Below, piece by piece: positions 6,973 through 15,431 of a stretch of DNA of 64,000 bases (positions within the stretch are counted from its first letter, which is position 1; each line of letters begins with the position of its first letter). The notes under the pieces were generated by a model. That model was not told the DNA's origin, searched no databases, and worked only from the letters and a program-made list of their open reading frames with translations. A program made the translations under genes and the position numbers. The stretch lies in the NCBI RefSeq assembly GCF_017368455.1, contig NZ_JAFNJU010000005.1:124001-188000 (forward strand). The letters run 5' to 3'. This stretch comes from Proteiniclasticum aestuarii. Lineage in GTDB: Bacteria; Bacillota; Clostridia; Clostridiales; Clostridiaceae.

Positions 6973-9173
6973 GATGCCATCTCCTCCTTTGAAAGCTGTG
7001 ATTTGGCGATTTCGATATAGACCGGGCAGTCTTTCAAGAGCTCCTCATGGGTGCCCTGGCCGACGATCTTTCCTTCATCCAGGACGATGATGCGGTCTGC
7101 GGTCTTGATGGTGCTGATTCTCTGGGCCACGATGATGACGGTGTTGTTGACTTCTTTCTTCAGAGTCGCTCTCAGCTTCGAATCGGTTTTATAGTCCAGT
7201 GCGGAAAAGCTGTCATCAAAGATGATGGCTTCCGCATCCGCTGCCAGGGCTCTGGCGATGGAGAGTCTCTGCCTCTGTCCGCCGGAGACGTTGCTTCCGC
7301 CCTGGGCGATGGAAAAGTCGAATTTGTCTTCCTTCTCATTGATGAAGTCTTCCGCCTGGGCGATTCGGGCGGCTTTTCTCATTTTCTCGTCACTCATGTG
7401 CTCATCGGCATACTTGATGTTGGTCTCTGCAGTACCGGAGAAAAGGATGCCCTTCTGGGGGACGTAGGAGATTCTTCTTCGAAGCTCCTTCAGTGGGATG
7501 TCCTTGATGTTGACACCATTTAGCAGAATCTCTCCCCGGGTCACGTCGTAGAATCTCGGAATCAGGTTCACCAGGGTGGATTTACCTGAACCCGTGGAGC
7601 CGATGAAGGCTGTGGTCTGACCGTTGTGGGCTTTGAAGGAGATGTTCTCCAGTACGCAGTCCTCTGCACCGGGATACTTGAAGGAGACATCCTTGAACTC
7701 GATCTCTCCCTTGATGCCGGCAGGCAGCGTCTTGGGTTCCAGCGGATCCAGAATGGAAACCTCCTTGTCCAGCACCTCTCCGATTCGGTTCATGGAGACC
7801 ATGGCTCGAGGGAGGATGATGGAGACCATGGACAGCATGAGGAAGGACATCATGATCTGCATGGTGTACTGGATGTACGCCATCATATCACCCACCTGCA
7901 TGTTCCCCAGGTCCACCTGAGAGGAGCCGACCCAGACGATGAGGATGCTTAAGGCGTTCATGATGAGCATCATCAGGGGCTGCATGACCCCCATGAGTCT
8001 GGAGACGAAGAGATTGGTCTTCGTCAGGTCCTTGTTGGCCACATCGAACTTCTTCTCTTCATGTCTTTCCGTATTGAAGGCTCGGATGACCATGAGACCC
8101 ACCAGGGAGTCTCTCACCACCATATTCACCTTATCCACCAGGGTCTGCAGCCTCTTGAATTTGGGCAGGGCTGTGGCGAACATGATGACCACCACCGTAA
8201 GGATAGCCATGACGCCCACTGCGATGACCCATGCCATGGAACGGTTGGTGTTCAGGGCCTTGATGATACCACCGATACCCAGGATCGGCGCGAAGAACAC
8301 CATTCTCAGAAGCAGAACGGAAAACATCTGGACCTGCTGAATGTCGTTGGTGCTTCTCGTGATGAGGGAAGCGGTGGAGAAGTCGCCATACTCTTCCGTG
8401 TTGAAGGAAGCGACTTTTCGAAAGAGAGAAGACCTCAGGTCTCTTCCGAGGAATGCACTGACCCTGCTGGCGATGAAGCTCACAGAGACGGCCACCAGCA
8501 TGGCGAGGAAGGCGATGCCGATCATCTGTAGACCGGCCATGAGCACGTAGTCTGTCTGGATTTGATTGAGATCCGCACCCAGTGCTTCATATTCGCCTCT
8601 GGTATACAAAGCGGCGGTCTGGGTGATGACCGCTTCCGGCATGATGGAGAGCTTTTCAAGGACGGTGTCGATGAAAGCTCTTTTCTCTGCTTCAGGCATC
8701 ATGGAGATGGCCTGGATGGGAGAAACCCCTGGAGGGAGCTGGGAAAAATCTCCGCCGGGAATCAGCGCCTCCGCCTGCTCCACATCTCGCAGCCCATACA
8801 TCATGAGCAGATAGGGGTTGAGATAGCTTAAGGAGGCATCGTCTGTCTCTCCGGTGAGTCTGTACACAGGCACCTCCGCCATGACGGGATAGTCTTTCAG
8901 AAGATCCGGATCCTCCCCTTCGAAAAGGGTGTAGGACTCTTTGAACTTTTCGGTTTCTTCCTGGGTCATAAGATGGTCCAGAAGTGTCACTTCACTTTCG
9001 CGGATCACTTCAGGGTAAGGGGACTCGATGCCGCCCTGCTGAATGCCCACATTGACGATCTTTGACATATAATCAGGAAGAGATAATTCAAGGGCAGCCT
9101 GAGCAAACAGCAGCGCGATGACTACCAGTATGTGCAGACTGTATTTCTTTAAAAATGACATCAGTTTTATCAT
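6969..9173 (-). CDS. ABC multidrug exporter half-transporter with degenerate ATP site and outer insert
   Basis: 734 residues, about 130 longer than a usual half-transporter. The extra length lies between the first two membrane helices (residues about 35-205, acidic and soluble), which should be an extracytoplasmic domain, as also seen in BmrC-type subunits. The ATP-binding domain has Walker A GSTGSGKSTL and signature VSGGQ, but Walker B reads IIFDDSFSALD: the catalytic Glu is Asp. This is the mark of the degenerate subunit of heterodimeric exporters, so the working site should pair this signature with the partner's Walker motifs. First gene of the leftward operon; its promoter faces marR and shares a palindrome with it. 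Confidence 0.9.
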   Translation of the reverse strand: MIKLMSFLKKYSLHILVVIALLFAQAALELSLPDYMSKIVNVGIQQGGIESPYPEVIRESEVTLLDHLMTQEETEKFKESYTLFEGEDPDLLKDYPVMAEVPVYRLTGETDDASLSYLNPYLLMMYGLRDVEQAEALIPGGDFSQLPPGVSPIQAISMMPEAEKRAFIDTVLEKLSIMPEAVITQTAALYTRGEYEALGADLNQIQTDYVLMAGLQMIGIAFLAMLVAVSVSFIASRVSAFLGRDLRSSLFRKVASFNTEEYGDFSTASLITRSTNDIQQVQMFSVLLLRMVFFAPILGIGGIIKALNTNRSMAWVIAVGVMAILTVVVIMFATALPKFKRLQTLVDKVNMVVRDSLVGLMVIRAFNTERHEEKKFDVANKDLTKTNLFVSRLMGVMQPLMMLIMNALSILIVWVGSSQVDLGNMQVGDMMAYIQYTMQIMMSFLMLSMVSIILPRAMVSMNRIGEVLDKEVSILDPLEPKTLPAGIKGEIEFKDVSFKYPGAEDCVLENISFKAHNGQTTAFIGSTGSGKSTLVNLIPRFYDVTRGEILLNGVNIKDIPLKELRRRISYVPQKGILFSGTAETNIKYADEHMSDEKMRKAARIAQAEDFINEKEDKFDFSIAQGGSNVSGGQRQRLSIARALAADAEAIIFDDSFSALDYKTDSKLRATLKKEVNNTVIIVAQRISTIKTADRIIVLDEGKIVGQGTHEELLKDCPVYIEIAKSQLSKEEMAS

Positions 9174-9234
9174 AGTGAGGTCTCTCCTTTGTGATGGTCT
9201 ATGGTATCTGACCAGAGGTCATTATATCTCATTC

Positions 9235-9263
9235 ATTATATTTTAGGGAAAGTTATAAGTCAA
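9235..9263 (-). promoter_or_regulatory. Sigma-A promoter of the ABC exporter operon
   Basis: On the minus strand, -35 TTGACT (9263-9258), 17-nt spacer, -10 TATAAT (9240-9235). It lies 62 nt before the first exporter gene. Confidence 0.75.
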
Positions 9264-9293
9264 TAATAATTATGAAATCATAAATAGTTATTG
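9261..9293. promoter_or_regulatory. Candidate MarR operator palindrome
   Basis: AT-rich inverted repeat, CAATAATAATTATGA at 9261-9275 facing TCATAAATAGTTATTG at 9278-9293. It touches the -35 boxes of both divergent promoters, so one bound dimer could silence both marR and the exporter. Operator assignment is inferred from position and symmetry. Confidence 0.6.
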
Positions 9294-9319
9294 CAAATTG
9301 TCGTGATTGTCCTTATAAT
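9291..9319 (+). promoter_or_regulatory. Sigma-A promoter of marR
   Basis: -35 TTGCAA (9291-9296), 17-nt spacer, -10 TATAAT (9314-9319). Confidence 0.75.
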
Positions 9320-9360
9320 CTAAAGGGAGAAACGACGAGAAGAAAAGTGAGGAGATTATT

Positions 9361-9807
9361 TTGGGAAAAAGAGAGAAAATGCAAGATGCGGGGGAAAACA
9401 TCCTGGGAATGACCATTCTCATGCATAGCAAGTTCGTGAATTTCCATACCATATCCAAAACCTGCGAAGTGCCGCAAAGCTATGTCCGGGTGCTGTTCAT
9501 ACTGAAGAAATTCAGGGAAATGACCATGTCTGAAATGGCTAAAATCATGGTGATCTCCAAGCCCAATCTCACTCCGGTCATCGACAGGCTCATTCTGGAT
9601 GGCTATGTGGAGCGGAAACCCGGTCCCAAGGACCGCAGAAAGCTTGTGATTTCCCTGACCGATGCGGGCAGAGCATACCTGGAAGAGGTGGAACAGAAGG
9701 TGAAGGGCCATACTGCAGATAAACTGGAAAGCCTTTCAGAGGAAGACCTCACAGACCTGAAAAACGCCTCTCAGAAAATCATTGAAATCATCCGGAAACT
9801 GAAATAA
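9361..9807 (+). CDS. MarR-family transcriptional regulator
   Basis: 148-residue winged-helix repressor, expected to act as a dimer and to release DNA on binding a drug-like ligand. The DNA-binding part is visible as MTMSEMAKIMVISKPNLTPVIDRL (helix-turn-helix) and GYVERKPGPKDRRKLVISLTDAG (the wing, with the hallmark DRR). It starts at TTG 9361, 6 nt after GGAG at 9351-9354; a later in-frame ATG at 9379 has a weaker site. It is divergent from the ABC exporter pair with a palindrome between, so it most likely represses that exporter and itself. It ends at its own terminator. Confidence 0.9.
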   Translation: MGKREKMQDAGENILGMTILMHSKFVNFHTISKTCEVPQSYVRVLFILKKFREMTMSEMAKIMVISKPNLTPVIDRLILDGYVERKPGPKDRRKLVISLTDAGRAYLEEVEQKVKGHTADKLESLSEEDLTDLKNASQKIIEIIRKLK

Positions 9808-9809
9808 GA

Positions 9810-9858
9810 AGAGGAAGAGAAAGGCCCTTGCGGATCCTGTTTCTCTTCCTCTTTCGAC
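9810..9858 (+). terminator. Terminator after marR
   Basis: A 13-bp perfect stem (9810-9822 with 9840-9852) closes a 17-nt loop and is followed by a short T-containing tail (TTCGACTTT). Confidence 0.6.
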
Positions 9859-9900
9859 TTTCTGATGATATTTCTTTCAGCGGTACTGCTTCTACTTGAG

Positions 9901-10074
9901 TCAGATTCCCAGCATATCCAGGAAGGGACTGATATCGATGATTCCCTGCAGATCCAGATAGTAGGCGATGAAAAGCAGAATACCCACAGTCAGTACGAAT
10001 TTGAATGCTGATTTCATGATTTTCAGGACGATGACGATGGCGAAGAACGCCAGGGCGATGACGATGAAATCCAA
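9901..10074 (-). CDS. 57-residue membrane protein with TTG start
   Basis: Short leftward gene with a strong ribosome site (AAAGGAGG, 8 nt before TTG at 10074). The product has two hydrophobic helices (residues 3-19, FIVIALAFFAIVIVLKI, and 26-41, FVLTVGILLFIAYYL) and ends DISPFLDMLGI. Function is unknown. It sits alone between the marR terminator, which it converges on, and the two-component system transcribed the other way. Both strong translation signals and coherent membrane topology argue it is real. Confidence 0.6.
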   Translation of the reverse strand: MDFIVIALAFFAIVIVLKIMKSAFKFVLTVGILLFIAYYLDLQGIIDISPFLDMLGI

Positions 10075-10187
10075 GGGATACGCCTCCTTTAAGACAAGTT
10101 TAATTATAAAAGCTTATAATCCATTATAGCACAAGGTTTCATGAATATTGTGCGTGTTTCTTTGTTAAATAGGTAGAGGTGAAAACA

Positions 10188-10886
10188 ATGAAAATGTTGA
10201 TAATAGAGGACGACAAGCTCCTGGCGGAATCCATTGCGGATTACCTTTCTGACAGTTTTTCTGTGGATCTTGCCCGCGATGGAGAAGAAGGCCTTTATGA
10301 GGCAGAAAAAGATATATATGACTGTATTCTTCTGGATATCATGATGCCGGAGATGAACGGCTATGAGGTGCTGGAGAATCTCCGGAAACAGGGCATCACG
10401 ACGCCTGTCATCATGATTACGGCAAAGGATGGTCTGGATGACAAGATCAAGGGGCTGAAACTGGGTGCCGATGACTACATCGTGAAGCCTTTCTTCAGAG
10501 AAGAACTCCTGGCTCGAGTGGAAGCGGTTCTTCGAAGAAGCGGCAGACTCATGGACATCGCAACCATTAAATACAAGGATCTGACGCTGGAGCGAAAATC
10601 CAAGAGAGTCTTTCTGAAGGACAAGGAGATCTTCCTCCAGGGTAAACAGTATGATCTTCTGGAGTATCTCATCTCCAACAAGGACACCATCCTGACCAAG
10701 GAGCAGATTTTCGACAGAATCTGGGGATTTGATTCCGACACCATGGTCAGTGTCGTGGAAGTCTATGTGTCCAATCTCAGAAAAGCGCTGAAAAATTACG
10801 GATATACACTTCCTATCAAAACCGTCAGGGGATTAGGATATATGTTCTCTGTGGAGGAAGAATCGGATGAAGAAGAAAAAGCTTAG
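10188..10886 (+). CDS. OmpR/PhoB-family response regulator
   Basis: About 232 residues: receiver domain (1-120) with the acidic pair EDD at the start, phospho-acceptor Asp in ILLDIMMPEMNG, the switch Thr in MITAKD and Lys in IVKPF, then a winged-helix DNA-binding domain (about 135-228) ending in TVRGLGYMF. It should be phosphorylated by the kinase encoded just downstream. An in-frame GTG at 10179 lies within the ribosome site; the ATG at 10188 has proper spacing. Its end overlaps the kinase gene by 20 nt, so the two are translationally coupled. Signal and targets are unknown. Confidence 0.93.
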   Translation: MKMLIIEDDKLLAESIADYLSDSFSVDLARDGEEGLYEAEKDIYDCILLDIMMPEMNGYEVLENLRKQGITTPVIMITAKDGLDDKIKGLKLGADDYIVKPFFREELLARVEAVLRRSGRLMDIATIKYKDLTLERKSKRVFLKDKEIFLQGKQYDLLEYLISNKDTILTKEQIFDRIWGFDSDTMVSVVEVYVSNLRKALKNYGYTLPIKTVRGLGYMFSVEEESDEEEKA

Positions 10887-12123
10887 GATCATCATCGGGT
10901 ATGTTTCCGCCTTTTTCATCATCATTCTGCTCTTTGCGGTGAGCATCTTCATGTTTGTTTCCACCAATCAGATCAGCAAGGTGGATCAGGACCTGATGCT
11001 CTTCAAATCCGCGGTTCAGAGAGTCTATGACAGTGAACTCAAGGTGGCCCTTCCACTGAATCCCAAGACCATCACCATCGTACGCGGCAGTGACGGCAGA
11101 CTGGACCCGGACTTTCCATTAACGGAATTCTATCGGGACGGACTCGGTGAGATTCAGGATATTCCCATGGAGGAGATCCGAACCATTTCCTACAAAGGAG
11201 GTCACTACAGAACCATCCGCTTCAATCTTTTTCTGGAAGATGAGCTGAGAGAGGTGCAGGTGCTCTACAATATTGATTCCGATATCAGAGTGCTGAACAG
11301 TCTCAAGAAGATTCTCATAAACGGCAGCATTCTCATCATCCTAACCTCCATAGGCATCAGTTATGTGCTGGCCAATGCAACCATACGACCCATGAAGGAA
11401 TCCATCGAAAAGGAAAGAGCCTTTCTGCAGGATGCTTCTCATGAGCTGCGAACGCCCATTGCGGTGATACAGAGCCGACTGGAAGGTCTGCTTCGGAATC
11501 CGGAAGAAAAGATCATCGACAAATACGAGTACATCGAACCGGCCCTGCGGGAAAGCAGGAGAATCTCGAGAATGGTTTCCAATCTCATGATTCTCACCAG
11601 AGCCGATGCGGGGGCGACCCTTGATAAGGTGGAGCAGTTTGACCTGAGAAAACTGGGCGATGACATCGCCATCATCTATGGGGAGTTCGCCATGATTCAG
11701 AACAAAAGGTTCCGTTATGTTCCACCTTCCGAAGAGGTGGTCATTGAAGGGAACTATGAGAATCTGCATCAGCTGCTGATCATTCTCATGGACAATGCCT
11801 TGAAGTACACCAAGGATGAAGGAGACATAGAGCTCTCCATCACGTCCAACAAGGACAAGGGCATCATCCGGGTGTCAGACAACGGTGTCGGCATCAAGGA
11901 GGAAAACCTTAATAAGGTGTTCACGAGGTTCTTCAGAGAAGACAAGGCAAGAAACAGAAACAACGGCGGCACGGGCCTGGGTCTTTCCATCGCCAAATGG
12001 ATCACGGACTGCCATGGCGGAACCATTTCAGCCCAAAGAAGAAAAGAAGGCGGCACCATCATCGAAGTGCAGCTGCCCAAAGAAAACAGAAACCGAAACG
12101 GGAAACCGAAGGATATGGAATAG
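10867..12123 (+). CDS. Sensor histidine kinase of the two-component pair
   Basis: 418-residue membrane kinase. Helix one is residues about 6-29, an external sensor region follows (about 30-140), helix two lies near 148-170 (SILIILTSIGISYVLA), then the H-box with the phospho-accepting His in FLQDASHELRTPIAV, the N-box LLIILMDNALKYT, and the G-boxes VSDNGVGI and GGTGLGLSIAKW. It has no recognisable HAMP or PAS domain of usual length. It senses an extracellular or membrane signal and phosphorylates the upstream regulator. The sensor region is not similar to anything I recognise. A terminator follows directly. Confidence 0.92.
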   Translation: MKKKKLRIIIGYVSAFFIIILLFAVSIFMFVSTNQISKVDQDLMLFKSAVQRVYDSELKVALPLNPKTITIVRGSDGRLDPDFPLTEFYRDGLGEIQDIPMEEIRTISYKGGHYRTIRFNLFLEDELREVQVLYNIDSDIRVLNSLKKILINGSILIILTSIGISYVLANATIRPMKESIEKERAFLQDASHELRTPIAVIQSRLEGLLRNPEEKIIDKYEYIEPALRESRRISRMVSNLMILTRADAGATLDKVEQFDLRKLGDDIAIIYGEFAMIQNKRFRYVPPSEEVVIEGNYENLHQLLIILMDNALKYTKDEGDIELSITSNKDKGIIRVSDNGVGIKEENLNKVFTRFFREDKARNRNNGGTGLGLSIAKWITDCHGGTISAQRRKEGGTIIEVQLPKENRNRNGKPKDME

Positions 12124-12130
12124 ACTGCAG

Positions 12131-12184
12131 AGCCGTCCGGAGAAGCATGATATCAGATCAGGCTTCACCGGATGGCTTTTTCAA
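12131..12184 (+). terminator. Terminator of the two-component operon
   Basis: A 16-bp stem with two imperfect pairs (12131-12146 with 12161-12176) is followed by TTTTTC. Confidence 0.75.
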
Positions 12185-12243
12185 AGGTTCACCTGTTTTA
12201 AGAGTTTAGCAGGCTTAGTGGAAAGACTTCTTGAAGAGAAGCA

Positions 12244-12272
12244 TTGGCAATTCCAGAAATTAAAGATATAAT
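12244..12272 (+). promoter_or_regulatory. Sigma-A promoter of rimO
   Basis: -35 TTGGCA (12244-12249), 17-nt spacer, -10 TATAAT (12267-12272). Confidence 0.75.
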
Positions 12273-12342
12273 ATACCGGAACTGAAATGAAAGAGAACAG
12301 CGCATGCACTATGAGTAAGAGGGAAACGGGGAGAAGAGAGAT

Positions 12343-13677
12343 TTGGGAAAATATAAAATCGGACTGATCAGTCTCGGCTGTGACAAGAATCGTGTGGATT
12401 CGGAAATCATGCTGGGTATGCTGAAGAATAAATATGAGATCACAGAGGATCCGAAGGAAGCGGAGATCATCATCGTCAATACCTGCGGCTTCATTGAAAG
12501 CGCCAAGCAGGAATCCATCGATACCATTCTGGAAATGGCGGACTACAAGAAGCATCATAACTGTAAGCTTCTCATGGCCACAGGATGCCTGACCCAAAGG
12601 TACGGAGAGGAGCTTCTGACGCTCATGCCGGAGCTGGATATCATTCTAGGGGTGAACAATTACGGATTCCTGGACCAGTATGTGGAGAAGTTCATCGAAA
12701 CCAGAGAGAAGATCATGGCCATCGATTACCTGGAAGAAGGAATCAATGAAGGGGAGCGTGTCCTCACCACAGGATTCGGTCAGACGGCGTACCTTAGAAT
12801 TTCGGAGGGCTGCAGCAATTTCTGCACCTACTGCATCATTCCGAAGATCCGCGGAAAATACAGAAGCAGACCTATGGAGAACATTCTGGAAGAAGCGAAG
12901 ATCCTGGCAGAAGGCGGCGTATCGGAGATCATCGTGGTGGGACAGGACACCACAAGATACGGCACTGACCTCTACGGGAAGAAGAGCCTGACGCTTTTGC
13001 TGCAGAAGCTCAAGGAGATCGAAGGCATCCGCTGGATCCGAGTGCTGTATCTCTATCCGGAAGAGTTTGATGATGCACTTATCGCTGAAATCAGAGACAA
13101 CGAGAAAGTGGTGAAGTATCTGGATCTGCCCATTCAGCACATCAGTGACGGTGTGCTGAAAAGAATGGCCAGAAGAACCACCAAGGAGGGCATCTTGACC
13201 CTCATTGAAAAGCTCCGGAAGGAAGTGCCTGGGATTGTGCTTCGAACGTCTCTCATTGTGGGATTCCCGCAGGAAACGGAAGAGGAGTTTACTGAGCTTT
13301 ATGACTTCGTGAAGGATGTGAAGTTTGATAAGCTGGGCGTGTTCACCTATTCCAAGGAGGAAGGCACCGCAGCGGCCCTCATGAAGGGTCAGGTGAAGAA
13401 GGCGGACAAGGAAAAGAGACTGGACCTCATCATGAGAAGACAGCAGGAAGTCAGCAGAGAAGTCAATGAGAAGAAAATCGGAAGAGTCTACGAAGTGCTG
13501 GTGGAAGGCCTGGATGAGAACGGATACTATGGCAGAAGCTATGAGATGTCACCGGAAATTGACGGCATGGTCTTCATCGAATCGAAAGAGGAACTCATGG
13601 TCGGATCTTTTGTGAAGGTCGTGATCCGAGAAGCCATGGAGTATGATCTTGTGGGAGAGCTTGCAGCATCCCTATAG
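12343..13677 (+). CDS. rimO: Ribosomal protein uS12 methylthiotransferase RimO
   Basis: Radical-SAM enzyme that adds a methylthio group to a conserved Asp of ribosomal protein S12. 444 residues, the usual length. N-terminal MTTase domain carries three cluster-binding Cys ([22 protein letters not shown]); the radical-SAM motif is CSNFCTYC followed by [11 protein letters not shown]; a C-terminal TRAM domain follows. The opening [13 protein letters not shown] separates RimO from the tRNA enzyme MiaB. Start is TTG at 12343 after a GAGAAGAGAG site; the protein then begins as other RimO proteins do. It stands alone with its own promoter. Confidence 0.95.
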   Translation: MGKYKIGLISLGCDKNRVDSEIMLGMLKNKYEITEDPKEAEIIIVNTCGFIESAKQESIDTILEMADYKKHHNCKLLMATGCLTQRYGEELLTLMPELDIILGVNNYGFLDQYVEKFIETREKIMAIDYLEEGINEGERVLTTGFGQTAYLRISEGCSNFCTYCIIPKIRGKYRSRPMENILEEAKILAEGGVSEIIVVGQDTTRYGTDLYGKKSLTLLLQKLKEIEGIRWIRVLYLYPEEFDDALIAEIRDNEKVVKYLDLPIQHISDGVLKRMARRTTKEGILTLIEKLRKEVPGIVLRTSLIVGFPQETEEEFTELYDFVKDVKFDKLGVFTYSKEEGTAAALMKGQVKKADKEKRLDLIMRRQQEVSREVNEKKIGRVYEVLVEGLDENGYYGRSYEMSPEIDGMVFIESKEELMVGSFVKVVIREAMEYDLVGELAASL

Positions 13678-13772
13678 TGATAATCCAGTGAATACCACCC
13701 TTGTCATAGCCTTATGAGAAACGATAGAAGTCCTTGAAGGGAAACAAGAACAGGAAGAACTGAAGAAAAGAA

Positions 13773-13815
13773 ATAGGGCATTCGTACGCTGATGGTACGA
13801 ATGCCCTTTAATATG
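13773..13815. terminator. Terminator between rimO and the Crp/Fnr gene
   Basis: A 13-bp perfect stem (13775-13787 with 13795-13807) and 7-nt loop. T-rich tracts occur on both sides (TTTAAT on plus; TATTTC on minus), so it probably serves both converging genes. Confidence 0.75.
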
Positions 13816-13848
13816 GTCGTATTCGTGACAGGGAGTGTGTCAAAAGGA

Positions 13849-14565
13849 TCAGCCTTCCAGAATATCCTCCAGTGCTTCCATGTCGAGGATTTCGATGTTA
13901 CGCTGACCTGAAAGAGCCAGAATTCCTTCCTCCTGCATGCTGGAGAGCTTTCTCGAGAGTGTCTCCTGGGAGGTTCCGATGATGCTGGCCAGGGTCCCTT
14001 TGCTGAAGGGGAGCCGGAAGGCATTCATGGAGAACTCTCTGGAGAGGTCCAGTAGATACTTCGCGATTCTCTGCTCCACATCGTAAAGGCCCATGGATTC
14101 CACGATGTCCAGAACCTGCACATTCTTCTTGGCATACTGGGCCAGAATCTTCAGCCCCATCTCCGGATGCTCCATGAGGAGATCCCTGATGTCGGAGCCT
14201 TTGAGGATGCAGATGCTGGTCTTCTTCATGGCTTCCGCGGTGTTCATGATGGGCTTCTGGTCAAAGAGCGCATGTTCGCCCAGGAAATCTTTGGGTCCCA
14301 GCACATGGAGAACCTGCTGCTTTCCCTGGCTGGACAGCTTGTATATTTTCACTTCTCCGCTGTTGATGATATAGAGATTGTCTCCAGGATCACCAGGAGA
14401 GAAGATGATCTCACCTTTATCATAGTTTCTGTGGATGGATTTCGAGAGAATGAGATTTTTCTGCTCCGTGGATAGGGAATCAAAGAGACTGATTTTATCC
14501 ACACATGTGACGCCGTTTTTCCGGCAGTTATCACATGAGCAGTTGCAGCCTGTTTCTAATAGCAT
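13849..14565 (-). CDS. Crp/Fnr-family regulator with N-terminal cysteine cluster
   Basis: About 238 residues: cyclic-nucleotide-type sensor barrel (residues about 25-140, including GDPGDNLYIINSGEVKIY and FLGEHALF), dimer helix, and a C-terminal helix-turn-helix (FSKGTLASIIGTSQETLSRKL). Just after the start lie five Cys in the pattern CxCxCxxCx6C, placed like the iron-sulfur cluster ligands of Fnr, so it may sense oxygen, NO or redox state; this is inference. A GTG at 14574 is also possible; the ATG at 14565 fits the AGGTGA site better. An inverted repeat lies upstream and may be its own operator. It is not part of an obvious operon. Confidence 0.88.
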   Translation of the reverse strand: MLLETGCNCSCDNCRKNGVTCVDKISLFDSLSTEQKNLILSKSIHRNYDKGEIIFSPGDPGDNLYIINSGEVKIYKLSSQGKQQVLHVLGPKDFLGEHALFDQKPIMNTAEAMKKTSICILKGSDIRDLLMEHPEMGLKILAQYAKKNVQVLDIVESMGLYDVEQRIAKYLLDLSREFSMNAFRLPFSKGTLASIIGTSQETLSRKLSSMQEEGILALSGQRNIEILDMEALEDILEG

Positions 14566-14594
14566 GGGTTTCACCTGTCCTTCGTTTATGTTGA

Positions 14595-14614
14595 TTAACT
14601 ATAGCTTCAGTTAA
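14595..14614. promoter_or_regulatory. Inverted repeat upstream of the Crp/Fnr gene
   Basis: TTAACT at 14595-14600 faces AGTTAA at 14609-14614 across 8 nt, the half-site geometry used by Crp/Fnr dimers. It lies 30-50 nt before the gene, suggesting autoregulation. Confidence 0.4.
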
Positions 14615-14636
14615 CCACGTATGATAAAATTTATCA

Positions 14637-14669
14637 ACAAAAAAAACAGAATGCAGATGCATTCTGTTT
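14637..14669 (-). terminator. Terminator of the zinc-ribbon/coiled-coil gene pair
   Basis: On the minus strand, a 10-bp stem (14667-14658 with 14655-14646) is followed by a run of T residues (TTTTTTTG). Confidence 0.85.
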
Positions 14670-14673
14670 CCAA

Positions 14674-14856
14674 TTAGAGGATTCCCTCTTTCTTCAGCAG
14701 GGATTCAAGACTGGATACTTTCTCTGATAGGGTTCTGAACTTTTCCTTGATGAGTTCCTGCTCCGGTCCTTCTCCTAGAATCGCTTCCATGTCTGTTACT
14801 TCTGTCAGTGCATCTTCGATATCCTTGTTGATGGCATCAATGATTTCTTTTTTCAT
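14674..14856 (-). CDS. 60-residue helical protein
   Basis: Small, acidic, entirely helical protein with no membrane segment (MKKEIIDAINKDIEDALTEV...). Hydrophobic residues at heptad positions in the second half (FRTLSEKVSSLESLLKK) suggest a coiled coil. Ribosome site AGAGGTGA precedes the ATG. It lies 9 bases after the zinc-ribbon gene and is followed directly by a terminator, so the two make a small operon. Function unknown; it may be a partner of the zinc-ribbon protein. Confidence 0.65.
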   Translation of the reverse strand: MKKEIIDAINKDIEDALTEVTDMEAILGEGPEQELIKEKFRTLSEKVSSLESLLKKEGIL

Positions 14857-14865
14857 GCTTCACCT

Positions 14866-15108
14866 CTAATTTAATTCTTCCTGTTCTGGTTCCTGATTCA
14901 TGGCGCCGATGAAAGGTGCTCTGAAAGAAAATTCTCTTTCATGACCACAGTTTTCACAGACACAGTGTGTAATATTTTCAGGTTTCCCGTTCTCAAAGGT
15001 GAGTCCTACAGATTCTGTCAGGAAATCGCCACCGCAGATTTCGCACGGGGTGTTGTTGATGACTATATATTCACTTTCCACGAATTTCATTACTTCATTT
15101 AAATTCAC
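14866..15108 (-). CDS. Small zinc-ribbon protein
   Basis: 80 residues with two CxxC pairs (CEICGG at about 22-27 and CENCGH at about 51-56) that should bind one zinc ion, the layout of a treble-clef or ribbon fold. The tail EQEELN is acidic. Start is GTG at 15108, 7 nt after GGGAGG. It heads the two-gene operon with the helical protein. Such proteins often bind nucleic acid or other proteins, but nothing here shows which. Confidence 0.65.
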   Translation of the reverse strand: MNLNEVMKFVESEYIVINNTPCEICGGDFLTESVGLTFENGKPENITHCVCENCGHEREFSFRAPFIGAMNQEPEQEELN

Positions 15109-15431
15109 TAGTTAGCCTCCCTTAGGAATAATTCTTCATTATGTTAGCACTAAGATTCATTTAATGCAACAAAGAAAACTGGGCTAAGTAAAAAAGTTTA
15201 TTATATTGGTGGAGAAAAGCATTGTAATAATTTATAATAGAAAATAGACAGAATTTTATATCGATTTTTCTCCTTTCTGGAGAGAATGATGTTGATATAT
15301 CACCGGAACCCCTTGAAAAAACAGGGGATCGGACAGGTGGCAAGTTCATGAGAAAATGTGCGCTGATTTCAGGTCCAGCCCAGGAGTCTGAAACTCTGGT
15401 CTAAATAAACAGGAAAGGTGGTGGGATTCCC
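15109..15431. other. Intergenic region before the HNH gene, no clear element
   Basis: 323 bases between divergent genes. A TATAAT at 15233-15238 lacks a convincing -35 box. A short hairpin (CCCCTTGAAAAAACAGGGG, near 15307-15326) is present. No riboswitch or RNA family was recognised. Confidence 0.3.

Noticed and set aside
15307-15326. Small hairpin before the HNH gene as a riboswitch
   Set aside because: Only one short stem with an A-rich loop; no conserved blocks of any riboswitch class were found.
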